A stretch of DNA of 64,000 nucleotides from Veillonellales bacterium (GTDB lineage: Bacteria > Bacillota > Negativicutes > JAAYSF01): NCBI GenBank assembly GCA_039680175.1, contig JBDKTO010000089.1, positions 36,353 to 100,352 of the forward strand, written 5' to 3'. Positions 43,941-53,301 of the stretch are shown in pieces. Made by a program: the position numbers and the translations under genes. Below the pieces are notes generated by a model that saw nothing but the letters and a program-made list of their open reading frames with translations, was not told the origin of the DNA and made no database searches. Position 1 is the first letter of the stretch. The number at the start of each line of letters is the position of its first letter.

Positions 43941-43984
43941 GAACTCCTGCCAATTTTTGTTTAAATTTGGTAGGAGTTTTTGTG
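43941..43984 (+). terminator. Terminator after the small gene
   Basis: AACTCCTGCCAA (43942-43953) pairs with TTGGTAGGAGTT (43967-43978), one mismatch, then TTTTTG. Confidence 0.85.
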
Positions 43985-44022
43985 TAATGATGGGGAATTA
44001 TAAGAAGAAAAAGGGTGGTACG

Positions 44023-45498
44023 ATGGCAATAGGAAAGGCAATAGCAGAAATAGGATGGAATTTAGACAACAGTTATGCCCGTCTGCCGAAATCATTATTT
44101 AGTAGTCTCAGCCCAACTCCTGTGCGATCGCCAAAATTAGTAGTTTTTAATTCCCCCTTGGCAAAATTCCTCGGATTGAAGGCTGAAGAGCTGTTAAGTC
44201 AAGACGGTGCCGAGGTGCTTGCTGGCAATCGTCTTCCTCAAGGTTCGTTGCCGCTTGCTCAGGCGTATGCGGGACATCAGTTTGGCCATTTTACTATGTT
44301 AGGCGACGGCCGAGCGCTGTTACTTGGCGAGCAGATTACTCCCCAGGGTGAACGGTTTGATATTCAGCTTAAGGGTTCGGGTAAAACGCCATATTCCCGC
44401 AGGGGTGACGGTCGTGCCGCCCTTGGACCGATGCTGCGCGAATATATCATCAGCGAAGCAATGCATGCGCTTGGGATTGCTACCACTCGCAGTCTGGCGG
44501 TGGTAACGACCGGTGAACCGGTTGTTCGCGAAACGGAGCAGCCGGGCGCAATTCTGACTCGTGTGGCTGCCAGCCATCTGCGGGTGGCCACTTTTCAATA
44601 CGTTGCAGCAGGGGGCACTGTTGAGGAGCTTAGAGAATTGGCTGTCTATACGATAAAACGTCATTTCCCGGAAATTGAAAGTGACGAGAATCCATATTTT
44701 TCGCTGCTTAAGGCGGTCATAAGGCGTCAGGCAGTGCTGATTGCTAAATGGCAGCTGGCAGGATTTATCCATGGAGTTATGAACACCGACAATATGGCTC
44801 TTAGTGGAGAAACTATTGATTATGGTCCCTGTGCTTTTATGGACGTGTATGATCCGGCGACGGTATTCAGTTCAATTGACCTTCAAGGCCGGTATGCCTA
44901 TGGCAATCAACCGTTAATTGCCGGGTGGAATCTTGCGCGATTTGCGGAAACCCTATTGCCGCTTCTTCACGCCGATTATGAACCAGCTGTTGAAATGGCT
45001 CAGGCTGCGTTTGAAGATTTTAGTGCGCTATATCATCAGAATTGGCTGGCAGGAATGAGAGCAAAGTTAGGAATATGGAATGAGGAGGTACAAGACGAAT
45101 CCCTTATTGCCGATCTCCTAAGTATGATGCAGAAATATCGCAGCGATTATACCAATACTTTCCGTTCATTAACGCTTGACATTTCCGATAATGCGGTTTT
45201 GTTTAGCGCTGCGGAATATACGCAGTGGCATCAGCGGTGGCAGGTAAGATTACGCCGACAACAGGAAACGAAAGAGGACACGCTCCAATTGATGAGGCAA
45301 AGCAATCCCGCCGTAATCCCTCGCAACTACCGGGTGGAGTCAGCCCTTGAAGCCGCAGTGCAGCAGGGAGATTACAGCCTAATGGAGCGGCTGCTTGCCG
45401 TCCTTTCCAATCCTTACGCCTACTCCCGGGAACAAATAGAATACGCCGCACTGCCTGAGCCGTCAGCCTGCCCATACAAAACATTTTGCGGTACTTGA
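44023..45498 (+). CDS. selO: Protein adenylyltransferase SelO (YdiU/UPF0061)
   Basis: 491 residues from ATG 44023 (AAGGGTGG upstream; ATGs further up at 43987 lack a site). A pseudokinase-fold enzyme that moves AMP to protein side chains. Conserved: [49 protein letters not shown] (cited in part), [27 protein letters not shown]. The C-terminal PYKTFCGT replaces the CxxS/selenocysteine end of eukaryotic SelO. In other bacteria SelO protects against oxidative stress. Single gene after the tRNA block; no operon partner. Confidence 0.94.
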   Translation: MAIGKAIAEIGWNLDNSYARLPKSLFSSLSPTPVRSPKLVVFNSPLAKFLGLKAEELLSQDGAEVLAGNRLPQGSLPLAQAYAGHQFGHFTMLGDGRALLLGEQITPQGERFDIQLKGSGKTPYSRRGDGRAALGPMLREYIISEAMHALGIATTRSLAVVTTGEPVVRETEQPGAILTRVAASHLRVATFQYVAAGGTVEELRELAVYTIKRHFPEIESDENPYFSLLKAVIRRQAVLIAKWQLAGFIHGVMNTDNMALSGETIDYGPCAFMDVYDPATVFSSIDLQGRYAYGNQPLIAGWNLARFAETLLPLLHADYEPAVEMAQAAFEDFSALYHQNWLAGMRAKLGIWNEEVQDESLIADLLSMMQKYRSDYTNTFRSLTLDISDNAVLFSAAEYTQWHQRWQVRLRRQQETKEDTLQLMRQSNPAVIPRNYRVESALEAAVQQGDYSLMERLLAVLSNPYAYSREQIEYAALPEPSACPYKTFCGT

Positions 45499-45556
45499 CA
45501 GATATTGCGCATGCTATTTTTGCGGTCAGGCAGCAGTGCCGCTGGTATAATTCGGG

Positions 45557-45606
45557 CAACAAGTTAAAGGACTTTGGAAAATATTCCAAAGTCCTTTAAC
45601 TTGTTG
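45557..45606. repeat. Perfect 23-bp inverted repeat
   Basis: Positions 45557-45579 and 45584-45606 are exact inverted copies around four bases (arms begin CAACAAGTTAAAGGACTTTGG). No T-tract directly follows on either strand, so it is a poor terminator; it may be a cruciform or processing site at the end of the selO transcript. Confidence 0.6.
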
Positions 45607-45652
45607 TAAATGGCGGTTTCGGCAAGTCCGCTTTTCCCTGAGCCTTCCATAA

Positions 45653-45684
45653 GCCGCTTAGGGGGATCGTTCCCCCCTAAGCCG
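45653..45684. repeat. GC-rich stem-loop
   Basis: GCTTAGGGGG (45656-45665) pairs with CCCCCTAAGC (45673-45682). Outer CGG/CCG extends it. Without a T-tract. The rest of 45685-45900 is A+T rich and carries the operator candidate at 45765. Confidence 0.45.
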
Positions 45685-45764
45685 AAGTGCGTGCCTCATA
45701 CAATATCAGGCCAGAGAGTTTGTCAAAACAATGGAGGTCACTGTCCATTAATGCTGAATAATTA

Positions 45765-45778
45765 CACAAAATTTTGTG
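45765..45778. promoter_or_regulatory. Perfect palindromic operator candidate upstream of the flavin reductase
   Basis: CACAAAATTTTGTG is fully self-complementary over 14 bases, 124 bases before the GTG at 45902. Resembles binding sites of redox/anaerobic repressors in general shape, but fits no consensus I know exactly. Confidence 0.45.
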
Positions 45779-45901
45779 ATGAAATTTAGTTAAAGCAACA
45801 ATGAATTTTAATGGTGCGAGTGGTATGCTTTAGGCTGAGGAAAGTTAGGGAGGAACTAACAAGAATCAGCAGTAGCTGCAATAAAATAAGGGGGAGATTC
45901 T

Positions 45902-47437
45902 GTGAGCAAGAAAAAAGCGTGGATAGGACTGTTCCTAGTATTAGCAATGGTTCTAAGTTTGGCTGGTTGTGGTGGAAAGGATAAAGCCACCAGTTCGGCC
46001 GCGGCTGAGAAGAAGCAGGCTGACGTTGTAGTTATCGGTGCTGGAATGGCTGGTATGTCAGCAGCGATTGAGGCCGCTCAGCAGGGGTCAAAAGTAATTT
46101 TATTGGAAAAAGAGGGCGTTCTAGGTGGCAGTACAAATCATGCTGAAGGCATGTTCGGATCTGAAAGTCCCCTTCAAAAAGAGCGAGGCATCACGGTCAA
46201 CGAAGAAGCATTATTAAAGGAAGAATTTCAATTTTCTAACTTCAAAGTGGATGCCAATCTGTGGAAAAACGTTATGCGCCATTCAGGCGAAGATATTCAA
46301 TGGCTCATGGATATGGGAGTAAAGTTTGAGGATGTACTGAGTACGGGTGCCGGCAACAAAACATGGCACATTTACGAGGGATTCGGTAAGAGTGTAATTA
46401 ATAAACATATGAAACCGACAGCTGAAAAACTTGGCGTGGAAATTCTGGTTAATACACCCGCTAAAGAGCTTATAATGAATAATGGACAGGTAGCTGGTGT
46501 TAAAGCAACTACGAAAGATAAAAAAGAATTGGTGATTAATGCCAAAGCGGTTATTATAGCAACAGGCGGGTTCGGCAATAATGAAGAAATGGTTAAAGAA
46601 CTCACACACTATGATAAGACACAATATGCTGACAGAGGTGCGCCGGGGCATGACGGTGACGGTATAAAAATGGCCAAAGCAGCAGGTGCGCTTACCGGTG
46701 AACGTGCTATAGTCATGAATTTAGGTAATTCAATAGAGGGGACTGCCCTTGATTCGCAACTGAGTGTTGCCGCTGGTCAGGAACCGTCTCTCTGGGTAAA
46801 TCAAGATGCAAAACGCTTCGTCAATGAAGATGTAATCTGGTATTATACCCGTGGCAGCAATGCGATAATGACACAGCAAAAAGCGTTTACTGTTTTAGAC
46901 AGCGACGAAATTTCGAGACTGGAAGCGCAAGGCTCAACTGTTGGCTGGGGCATGTATAATTCACCCGGCACAAAATTAACGAAACTTAAAGCCGAACTAA
47001 AGGATGCACTTGACAATGGTAATCCTAATGTATTTACCGCCAATACTTTGGAAGAGCTTGCAACCAAAATGGGAATTGATCCGGCAACTTTTGTTAAAAC
47101 AGTTAACGATTACAATTCTTTCTGCGCAAATGGCAAAGACAGCGAGTACTACAAGGATGCCAAGTATCTTCATCCGGTAAAAACCGGTCCGTTTTATGGT
47201 TTCCACGTAAAAGCTTGTAATCTTACTTCGTGCGGTGGTATAAGAGTAAATATTAATAATGAAGCATTAAATGCAGATTATCAACCGATAAAAGGACTTT
47301 ATGTTGCAGGCATGGATTGTGACGGCTTTACCGGTGACACGTACGGCTTAACTCTTCCTGGTTCAGCTCAAGGAATTGCCTGCTTTACAGGAAGAAACAG
47401 CGGGAAAAACGCCGCTCTGTATGTTAGGCAGCAATAG
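45902..47437 (+). CDS. Exported lipoprotein flavin reductase of the fumarate-reductase flavoprotein family
   Basis: 511 residues, GTG behind GGGGGAG. Lipobox LSLAGC (Cys at about 23) then a Lys/Ser/Ala-rich linker: anchored outside the cytoplasm. FAD site VVVIGAGMAGMSAAIEAAQQG at about 41, GGS motif (GVLGGSTNHAEG), GGFGNNEE and C-terminal GLYVAGMDCDGFTG. Compared with fumarate reductases, RFVNED and YGFHVKAC keep Arg and His, but the usual C-terminal Arg (N/GxRxGG) is replaced by TYGLTLPGSAQG. So the substrate is probably an enoate/enone other than fumarate. No haem or FMN_bind domain, so electrons must come from another protein; EetB/EetA-like genes follow. Confidence 0.85.
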   Translation: MSKKKAWIGLFLVLAMVLSLAGCGGKDKATSSAAAEKKQADVVVIGAGMAGMSAAIEAAQQGSKVILLEKEGVLGGSTNHAEGMFGSESPLQKERGITVNEEALLKEEFQFSNFKVDANLWKNVMRHSGEDIQWLMDMGVKFEDVLSTGAGNKTWHIYEGFGKSVINKHMKPTAEKLGVEILVNTPAKELIMNNGQVAGVKATTKDKKELVINAKAVIIATGGFGNNEEMVKELTHYDKTQYADRGAPGHDGDGIKMAKAAGALTGERAIVMNLGNSIEGTALDSQLSVAAGQEPSLWVNQDAKRFVNEDVIWYYTRGSNAIMTQQKAFTVLDSDEISRLEAQGSTVGWGMYNSPGTKLTKLKAELKDALDNGNPNVFTANTLEELATKMGIDPATFVKTVNDYNSFCANGKDSEYYKDAKYLHPVKTGPFYGFHVKACNLTSCGGIRVNINNEALNADYQPIKGLYVAGMDCDGFTGDTYGLTLPGSAQGIACFTGRNSGKNAALYVRQQ

Positions 47438-47463
47438 GTTTATTCCTTAAAACTTAGCAAGGG

Positions 47464-47513
47464 TTAAAAGGGCAATCTCTATCTGACAATATTTTGAGAT
47501 TGCCCCTTTAATC
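47464..47513 (+). terminator. Terminator after the flavin reductase gene
   Basis: AAAAGGGCAATCTC (47466-47479) pairs with GAGATTGCCCCTTT (47497-47510), one mismatch; weak T-tract. The two downstream genes may be read through from it or from a promoter near 47520-47590. Confidence 0.75.
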
Positions 47514-47600
47514 TAATAAGGGGACGGTGTGGCCTGCTACATGCTTTCAATGGGATAGATTTTCTGAACAAAGGGGTCAGAGAGAAAGGATAAATAATTG

Positions 47601-48179
47601 ATGTCTACGACGAGAAGGATAACTATAATCGGAATGTTAGTCGCGCAGGCTTTAGTCCTTCAGTTTATTGAGCGGTTGATTCCAAATCCCATCCCAGTTC
47701 CAGGCATAAAACTTGGTTTGGCCAATATTGTTACCTTGTTTTCGCTGGTAGTCTTTGATTTTAAAGCGACCTTAAGTATAATATTATTGCGCGTCGTTCT
47801 GGGTTCGTTGCTTCTGGGGACGTTTTTAGGCGCGGGCCTTTTTATGAGTCTCGCAGGAGCAGTTGCAGCAGGCTGTATAATGGCGCTCCTATTACGCTTT
47901 CTCCCCGATATAAGTTTAATAGGCGTAAGTATTGCTGGTTCCGTAGCGCACTGTACGGGGCAACTTATTATAGCAGCGCTGCTTATTAATCATTCTGGCA
48001 TTTTTTATTATCTACCGATAATGCTGCTTCTTTCAGTACCTACGGGTTTTGTTACCGGGCTTTTTTCAACAAAGGTTATTAAGTATTTTAAATCAAATAA
48101 TATTATGGGTTCATCTTTGCTTAGGTTTGATATGAAACAAAAAAGCGTAAACCGTTCTTCGCATAATTCGCTTTACTGA
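47601..48179 (+). CDS. Gx transporter family membrane protein (EetB-like)
   Basis: 192 residues; ATG 47601 follows GAGAAAGGATAA. Five or six helices (residues 6-175): IIGMLVAQALVLQFIERLIP, PGIKLGLANIVTLFSLVV, IILLRVVLGSLLLGTFLGAG. The Gx family, often mis-named heptaprenyl diphosphate synthase component I, includes EetB of Gram-positive extracellular electron transfer loci, there with EetA and a flavoprotein. Next gene is EetA-like (NusG domain II), 14 bases on. The pair probably passes electrons from quinol to the lipoprotein flavin reductase. Confidence 0.8.
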   Translation: MSTTRRITIIGMLVAQALVLQFIERLIPNPIPVPGIKLGLANIVTLFSLVVFDFKATLSIILLRVVLGSLLLGTFLGAGLFMSLAGAVAAGCIMALLLRFLPDISLIGVSIAGSVAHCTGQLIIAALLINHSGIFYYLPIMLLLSVPTGFVTGLFSTKVIKYFKSNNIMGSSLLRFDMKQKSVNRSSHNSLY

Positions 48180-48193
48180 AAGTGTGTGATTAA

Positions 48194-48550
48194 ATGAAAA
48201 AATATAGCACAGTAGTAATTGCCGGAATAGTAATAGCAGTGGCCATTTTAGGTTTTGCCGGTCTCAAATTTTTTCAAGCTCATAATAACAGTGATCATAT
48301 GAGAGCGGTAATTAAACAGGATGATAAAATTGTTGAACGCATCGATCTTGATTCTGTTGTAGAACCAAGAAGAATAGACATTTCCAGCGGAACCCATCAC
48401 AATATTATTCGTGTAGAGAAAGGCAGAATAAGATTTGAAACGGCAGATTGTCCTGATCAAATATGCGTGAATACCGGATGGTTGACAAACAAGGGAAATC
48501 TGGCAGTATGTATGCCTAATAAAGTTTTAATATATATAGAAAATGATTGA
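48194..48550 (+). CDS. NusG domain II-containing membrane protein (EetA-like)
   Basis: 118 residues. Signal anchor helix at 6-26 (VVIAGIVIAVAILGFAGLKF), then an extracytosolic NusG-II beta domain: VEPRRIDISSG, HNIIRVEKGRIRFETADCPDQICVNTGWL and AVCMPNKVLIYI. Three Cys (DCPDQIC and VCM) are conserved in EetA-like proteins. In Listeria-type systems EetA pairs with EetB. Followed by terminator at 48653. Confidence 0.8.
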   Translation: MKKYSTVVIAGIVIAVAILGFAGLKFFQAHNNSDHMRAVIKQDDKIVERIDLDSVVEPRRIDISSGTHHNIIRVEKGRIRFETADCPDQICVNTGWLTNKGNLAVCMPNKVLIYIEND

Positions 48551-48652
48551 TCTGAAGGGATCGCCCCGGTTACGTTTTCGGTTCATTTTGCTGAAATCCG
48601 GTTATTTTGCAGGATAAACCGTATTTAAGTAGAATTAAATAATAAGAATTTT

Positions 48653-48690
48653 AAAAATGCTTCTATGGAATTTATAGAAGCATTTTTATA
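48653..48690 (+). terminator. Terminator abutting the first PucR-type gene
   Basis: AAAAATGCTTCTAT (48653-48666) pairs with ATAGAAGCATTTTT (48674-48687). It ends only 18 bases before the ATG at 48706, leaving no room for a normal promoter after it: pucR-type expression may depend on readthrough (attenuation). Confidence 0.8.
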
Positions 48691-48705
48691 TACGGAAGGA
48701 ATGCT

Positions 48706-49926
48706 ATGAATAAAGTACCGCAGTGTCTGTGTGTGTTGGGGAAAGTAAGAAAATATGGCGTAAAGGCGCTTATTTCTTATATTCAGCAAAACTTTAGAAA
48801 AAAATTCATACTTATGGACGGACAGGGTACAGAAATCTTTGCATCAAGTGAATTTATTAAAAATAAGGATACTATTTTACAGATAAAAAAGGGACAATGG
48901 TATGATGAAGAACAAAAAAAATTTGTCTATCGAGCGGAGAAAAGAGGGGTAAGTTTATTTTTGGTATTACATCCGGTAGTAAAAGGCGATCTGCCTAACG
49001 TAAATTCGTTGTTGGAAGATATACGATTATCAATGGCTTTTTATTTAAATACAATGCTGGAAGCGCAGGTGCGCTGTTCAGAAATTGAAAATGATTTAAT
49101 GGAGAGTCTGTTTGGAAAAAAACGTGGGAAAGGAGATGACTTTTTACTGTCGGGTCATTTTAATTTATATATCGATAAACCATATGTTATCCAGTTGATT
49201 CATGTGGAAAATACAGATGATCCGGTTATAATAAATAAAGTAATTGAGCTTGTGGTCGAATATACAGGAAAAATAAGAGTGCCTTCTATGCGTCCTATAT
49301 ATTGGCGAAATAATCTCGTGCACATTATACCGGCTTATTATAAGAATGAGACCTTTGAATTGAGGCAGGAATGGCCTGATGCTAGAATTTCAGAGGTTTT
49401 TCGCAAATTAGCCAAACAAAAATTAAATGTAATCGTTTCTCTTGCTATGGGACAGATCCATTTTCTGGATGATCTTTATAAAAGCTATCATGAAGCACTT
49501 ATAACACTAACATTTTGCCGAGTAAGGGGAGAGGCTGGCTGTGTGCAGCGCTTTTATGATTTAGGCTTTTTTCGGTATATTTTTTTGCAAGATATAAAGG
49601 TAAATAAAAATTATGTAATGGATAAGTTGGGTGCAATTATTAATTATGATAATGAAAATAATACAAATTTGTTGCAGACGCTGAATATTTTGATAGATAA
49701 CGCATTTAGCTGGAAAGAGACAGCCGCAAGATGTAATGTTCATGTAAATACCATTCACTATCGAGTCGAGCGCATTGAGAAAGTGCTGCAGCTAAAGCTG
49801 CAGGATACCCAAAATATTTTTGAGTTGTATGTTGCGTTAAAGTTATGGGATCTATTAAATGCATTAGAATTGATTGATGATTATTATGTTGGCACAATAG
49901 GGGATGTAAATTGCCATGGTAGATAA
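48706..49926 (+). CDS. PucR/CdaR-type transcriptional regulator, paralogue 1
   Basis: 406 residues. C-terminal PucR HTH (HTH_30): LLQTLNILIDNAFSWKETAARCNVHVNTIHYRVERIEKVL (cited in part). Central GGDEF-like remnant common in the CdaR family (LHSYHEALITLTFCRV). N-terminal sensory half does not match a named domain. Followed after 17 bases by a second, similar gene. Both sit between the EetA-like gene and the ccm operon, so they are the best regulator candidates for this redox block. Confidence 0.82.
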   Translation: MNKVPQCLCVLGKVRKYGVKALISYIQQNFRKKFILMDGQGTEIFASSEFIKNKDTILQIKKGQWYDEEQKKFVYRAEKRGVSLFLVLHPVVKGDLPNVNSLLEDIRLSMAFYLNTMLEAQVRCSEIENDLMESLFGKKRGKGDDFLLSGHFNLYIDKPYVIQLIHVENTDDPVIINKVIELVVEYTGKIRVPSMRPIYWRNNLVHIIPAYYKNETFELRQEWPDARISEVFRKLAKQKLNVIVSLAMGQIHFLDDLYKSYHEALITLTFCRVRGEAGCVQRFYDLGFFRYIFLQDIKVNKNYVMDKLGAIINYDNENNTNLLQTLNILIDNAFSWKETAARCNVHVNTIHYRVERIEKVLQLKLQDTQNIFELYVALKLWDLLNALELIDDYYVGTIGDVNCHGR

Positions 49927-49943
49927 TTTGGGGTGTTTGTTTA

Positions 49944-51134
49944 ATGAAGAATGACAATACAGCTGAAATGAATTTTTTGGAGCAATTATTGGATGATGGA
50001 ATTATGCGTATTGCCTATGATTTCGAGACGGAGATAGGGAGAAATGTTCTTTTAGCAGATAACAATGGAGAAATATTTTATTCTTTAAAAAACATTACTG
50101 ATGAAGCGGCTCGTATTTTAGTTCGCCAAATCCCGGCAATTAAGGAAACAGAATATTATTTTTGTAAAACAAGAAAAATGCTGTTTTATCAATTGGGCGA
50201 AAAAGAACACCGGTTAATTGTAGGGATACAAAATGTGCGGCAAGAAGATATTGCAATTTTAATTGATAAAGTTCGTTTACGCAGATTAGCGTTAAAAACA
50301 TATTTAGATATGCAAGAACAAATACAAAAACAAGCCAGAGCTTTTGGGAGAAATCGAGTAGAAGCGCTGGTGAAAAGCAGCGCCAATATCTATGATATCA
50401 TTGGTTTCCATAATATTGATTTAAAGACTGACCGGTATTATGAAATTTTATTGATAAAAACCGACAAGACGGAAAATATTACCGATACAGTTACTGCTAT
50501 CGGAGATTTTTACACACAAAAGGAAGGTGAAGAAAATTTTCCGCCGATTCTGTGGAATGATATCATTATGATTATATCGCCGATGAATAGTATAGACAGC
50601 AAAACGGTGGCCGATATAGAAAGAACGGCTGCGCTTTGCCAAAGAAAATTGGCAGAGCAATCAGGCGTTGAACTTAGCTGTGGGATAGGCCGATTCTATA
50701 TGTTAAATAATTTGCATAAATCCTATATTGAAGCCAAAATTGCTTTAATATTTCCTAACATTATGGGGAAATTCGGTAGGGTGCAATCCTTTGATAAGCT
50801 TGGCGTTTTTAGCATGATTTTTTCGCAAGAGATCGATTTGTTAAAGGAATATGTCTTAAAAGTATTAGAACCCATATTGAGTTATGACCAGGAAGTGAAT
50901 ATGCAGCTGGTTGATACACTGCGAATATTGTTACGCAACAACTTTAATTGGGCTAAAACAGCCAAGGATATGTTTGCTCATGTCAATACGATTTATTATC
51001 GGTATGATAAAATTGAAAAAATGTTAAATTTTGATTTGTCCAAAGGCAAAGATCGCAATGAAGCGTTTGCCGCACTTACGGTGTGGGATGTATTAAATAA
51101 GATAGGTTTTATCGGAGAAGACTTCTTTCGTTAA
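49944..51134 (+). CDS. PucR/CdaR-type transcriptional regulator, paralogue 2
   Basis: 396 residues, similar end to end to paralogue 1: middle ELSCGIGRFYMLNNLHKSYIEAKIALIF, C-terminal LVDTLRILLRNNFNWAKTAKDMFAHVNTIYYRYDKIEKML (cited in part). N-terminal region differs more, suggesting different signals. It converges on ccmF (stop 51134 and ccmF end 51139 lie 5 bases apart). Tandem duplication likely. Confidence 0.8.
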   Translation: MKNDNTAEMNFLEQLLDDGIMRIAYDFETEIGRNVLLADNNGEIFYSLKNITDEAARILVRQIPAIKETEYYFCKTRKMLFYQLGEKEHRLIVGIQNVRQEDIAILIDKVRLRRLALKTYLDMQEQIQKQARAFGRNRVEALVKSSANIYDIIGFHNIDLKTDRYYEILLIKTDKTENITDTVTAIGDFYTQKEGEENFPPILWNDIIMIISPMNSIDSKTVADIERTAALCQRKLAEQSGVELSCGIGRFYMLNNLHKSYIEAKIALIFPNIMGKFGRVQSFDKLGVFSMIFSQEIDLLKEYVLKVLEPILSYDQEVNMQLVDTLRILLRNNFNWAKTAKDMFAHVNTIYYRYDKIEKMLNFDLSKGKDRNEAFAALTVWDVLNKIGFIGEDFFR

Positions 51135-51138
51135 AACG

Positions 51139-53301
51139 TCATTCCATTGAAAGTTTGTCGTGGAGTTTTTTCGCTAGAGTACAAATAGTACATCTGTGTT
51201 TGAGTGCGGCCCAGACAGTTCCTAGAGTAACAAGAATAGCTCCCAACCATACAAAAGACATCAGAGGTTTGCGACTTATTTCCGTTTCAAGTTTTTCGGG
51301 TTTGTTTATAGACTCTAGGCTGCGCAGGGTGATTTCTGCCTCGCCGTCTTTAATGTTAAGCGATGTTAAGGCGATTTCGTAGTTAAAAACGGTAACCGGC
51401 ACGCGAAACAGCTGCCCTTTTTGCGGGATAAGTTCAGGTGTGACTTCCTGTACGATACCGTCTTTCGTCACTTCGAGTATGGCAGCGGCTTTAATATCGC
51501 CCTCAGGACCACTATTCATAGTAAAGCGAATAAACTTTATTTCTAGACCTTCCGGGGTAATTTTTTCGTCCTTGTGCAGTTGGTATTTCTGTACATCATT
51601 AGACTGCAATGCCGGCGTTAGATAGAGATCGGCCGTAAGCCCCCGATAAATGCCGGGTTCATGAACAGCCGGCTCGCCGGCTGCGCTTAGCTTAGTGTGA
51701 GGAAGCAGTACGGTGTTGAGCGGAGTATCTAAGGCAAACTCGTGATAAAAGGTATTGCCGGCTGCATCGCTTTGTTTGCCCATATAGGTTACTCCCTGCC
51801 CCAAGACTTCTTGTCGCTGGCCGGGTTCAAAGCTGGTCGTAACAGACTGGGAAGCCAAAGAGGAAAAGATAATGCCGACTAAGGCAATGGACAAGCCTAA
51901 ATGGGCTACTCCTGCCGGCCAAGGCAGTATTTTGTTATGGAGCGCTGTCAGTGTTGCTGCAGCTGTTGCTGCAGCTGCTCCTACAGTTATCATTGCAAAC
52001 AGGTTGTCGATGCCGGCTATAAACGTTAGGATAACAGCGATAAAGGCAATTCCGCCTAGCCACCAGTATTTTTGTAAGTGTAAGGCGGAGTTGTCACCCC
52101 ATGGCAGTAAAGTTCCCTCAGCCAGTAAAACAACCATGGCGGCAGTCAGCGGTAATGCAGCCGTGTTGTAAAAGGCGGTGTCGATACTAGCGGGATGGCC
52201 CCAGAAACCGGTAACAAGCGGTGTGGACATGCCAATAAACACAATTAGACTAATAACTGCCAGGATTATAGCCGTAGCACACAGACAGAATTCCCTGCTC
52301 TTAACATGTACATATAGCGGCTCATTTGGCATTTTAGACCAATACCAGACTAAAATTACCAGCCCGCTTACAGCCGTGAGCAATAGTATACTTCCCAGTA
52401 AACCACCCATCCCTTCATTACTAAAGGAGTGGGTGGAGAAGTTATCCAGTACGCCGCTCCGAGTGAGATAAGTTCCGTATAAAATTAGCACAAAATTGCT
52501 AATAGCGGCAAGATAAGCATATTTTACTGCCGTATTACGCACCCGGGCCAATAGTAATAAGTGAAGCAACGCCCCGGTGACAAGCCAAGGTACCAGGGAA
52601 GAATTCTCTACCGGATCCCAGGCCCAATATCCGCCCCAGCCCAAGACTTTGTAGGCCCAATATCCGCCCATAAAGATGCCTGCGCCAAGTGATGACCAGG
52701 CAAACAGTGTCCAAGGAAGTGATTGGGCAATTACTTCTTTATGATGGCCAGTGAATAGGCCATGAATTGACAAAGCGAATGGTACAGCCAGAGCCGCATA
52801 TCCTAAGAAGACAAAGGGCGGGTGGATGACCATCCAGGGATCCTGCAGCAGCGGATTCATGCCCATGCCGTCAGCCTCCAGTCCGGGCATGGGGCGAAAA
52901 GGGCTTTTACACACCAGGACAACTAATAATAAGAGCTGTAAAGCACAGAACGCTGCCATCGCCGCCGGTGCCTTTTTTCGGCTGAGAAACAGTCCGAAAA
53001 CAGTATGAAACAAAGCCCACAACAAAAATGATCCTTCTTGTCCAGCCCAAAAGGCGGAAATTTTGTAAGCGAAGGCTTGTTTATGCGCTGAATAACTAAA
53101 TACATATTCGTAACGGAAGTTATCGCTTAGCAAGAAATATAACAAATAGCCGGAAGCTATAAGAATGGCACAAGCTGCTGTCCGGTAAAATAAGATAGCC
53201 GTTTCTTCCGTTGAAGCAGGCGAACGATAAGCTTTACAATAGAAAATAGTTGCTATTCCTGTAGTAAGTAAAGCAAGAATGAGAGCCATGTAGGCCAGCA
53301 T
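51139..53301 (-). CDS. ccmF: Cytochrome c haem lyase subunit CcmF
   Basis: 720 residues; ATG at 53301 overlaps the ccmE stop (TAATG). About 15 helices. WWD domain (GGYWAWDPVENSSLVPWLVTGALLH cited in part, near 225), with His ligands in flanking periplasmic loops (NFVLILYGTYLTRSGVLDNFSTHSF). A periplasmic domain lies near 520-680. Attaches haem to apocytochromes. Last gene of the ccm operon. No CcmH follows, which fits system I* in which CcmF works without it. End of gene converges with the PucR-like gene. Confidence 0.93.
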   Translation of the reverse strand: MLAYMALILALLTTGIATIFYCKAYRSPASTEETAILFYRTAACAILIASGYLLYFLLSDNFRYEYVFSYSAHKQAFAYKISAFWAGQEGSFLLWALFHTVFGLFLSRKKAPAAMAAFCALQLLLLVVLVCKSPFRPMPGLEADGMGMNPLLQDPWMVIHPPFVFLGYAALAVPFALSIHGLFTGHHKEVIAQSLPWTLFAWSSLGAGIFMGGYWAYKVLGWGGYWAWDPVENSSLVPWLVTGALLHLLLLARVRNTAVKYAYLAAISNFVLILYGTYLTRSGVLDNFSTHSFSNEGMGGLLGSILLLTAVSGLVILVWYWSKMPNEPLYVHVKSREFCLCATAIILAVISLIVFIGMSTPLVTGFWGHPASIDTAFYNTAALPLTAAMVVLLAEGTLLPWGDNSALHLQKYWWLGGIAFIAVILTFIAGIDNLFAMITVGAAAATAAATLTALHNKILPWPAGVAHLGLSIALVGIIFSSLASQSVTTSFEPGQRQEVLGQGVTYMGKQSDAAGNTFYHEFALDTPLNTVLLPHTKLSAAGEPAVHEPGIYRGLTADLYLTPALQSNDVQKYQLHKDEKITPEGLEIKFIRFTMNSGPEGDIKAAAILEVTKDGIVQEVTPELIPQKGQLFRVPVTVFNYEIALTSLNIKDGEAEITLRSLESINKPEKLETEISRKPLMSFVWLGAILVTLGTVWAALKHRCTICTLAKKLHDKLSME

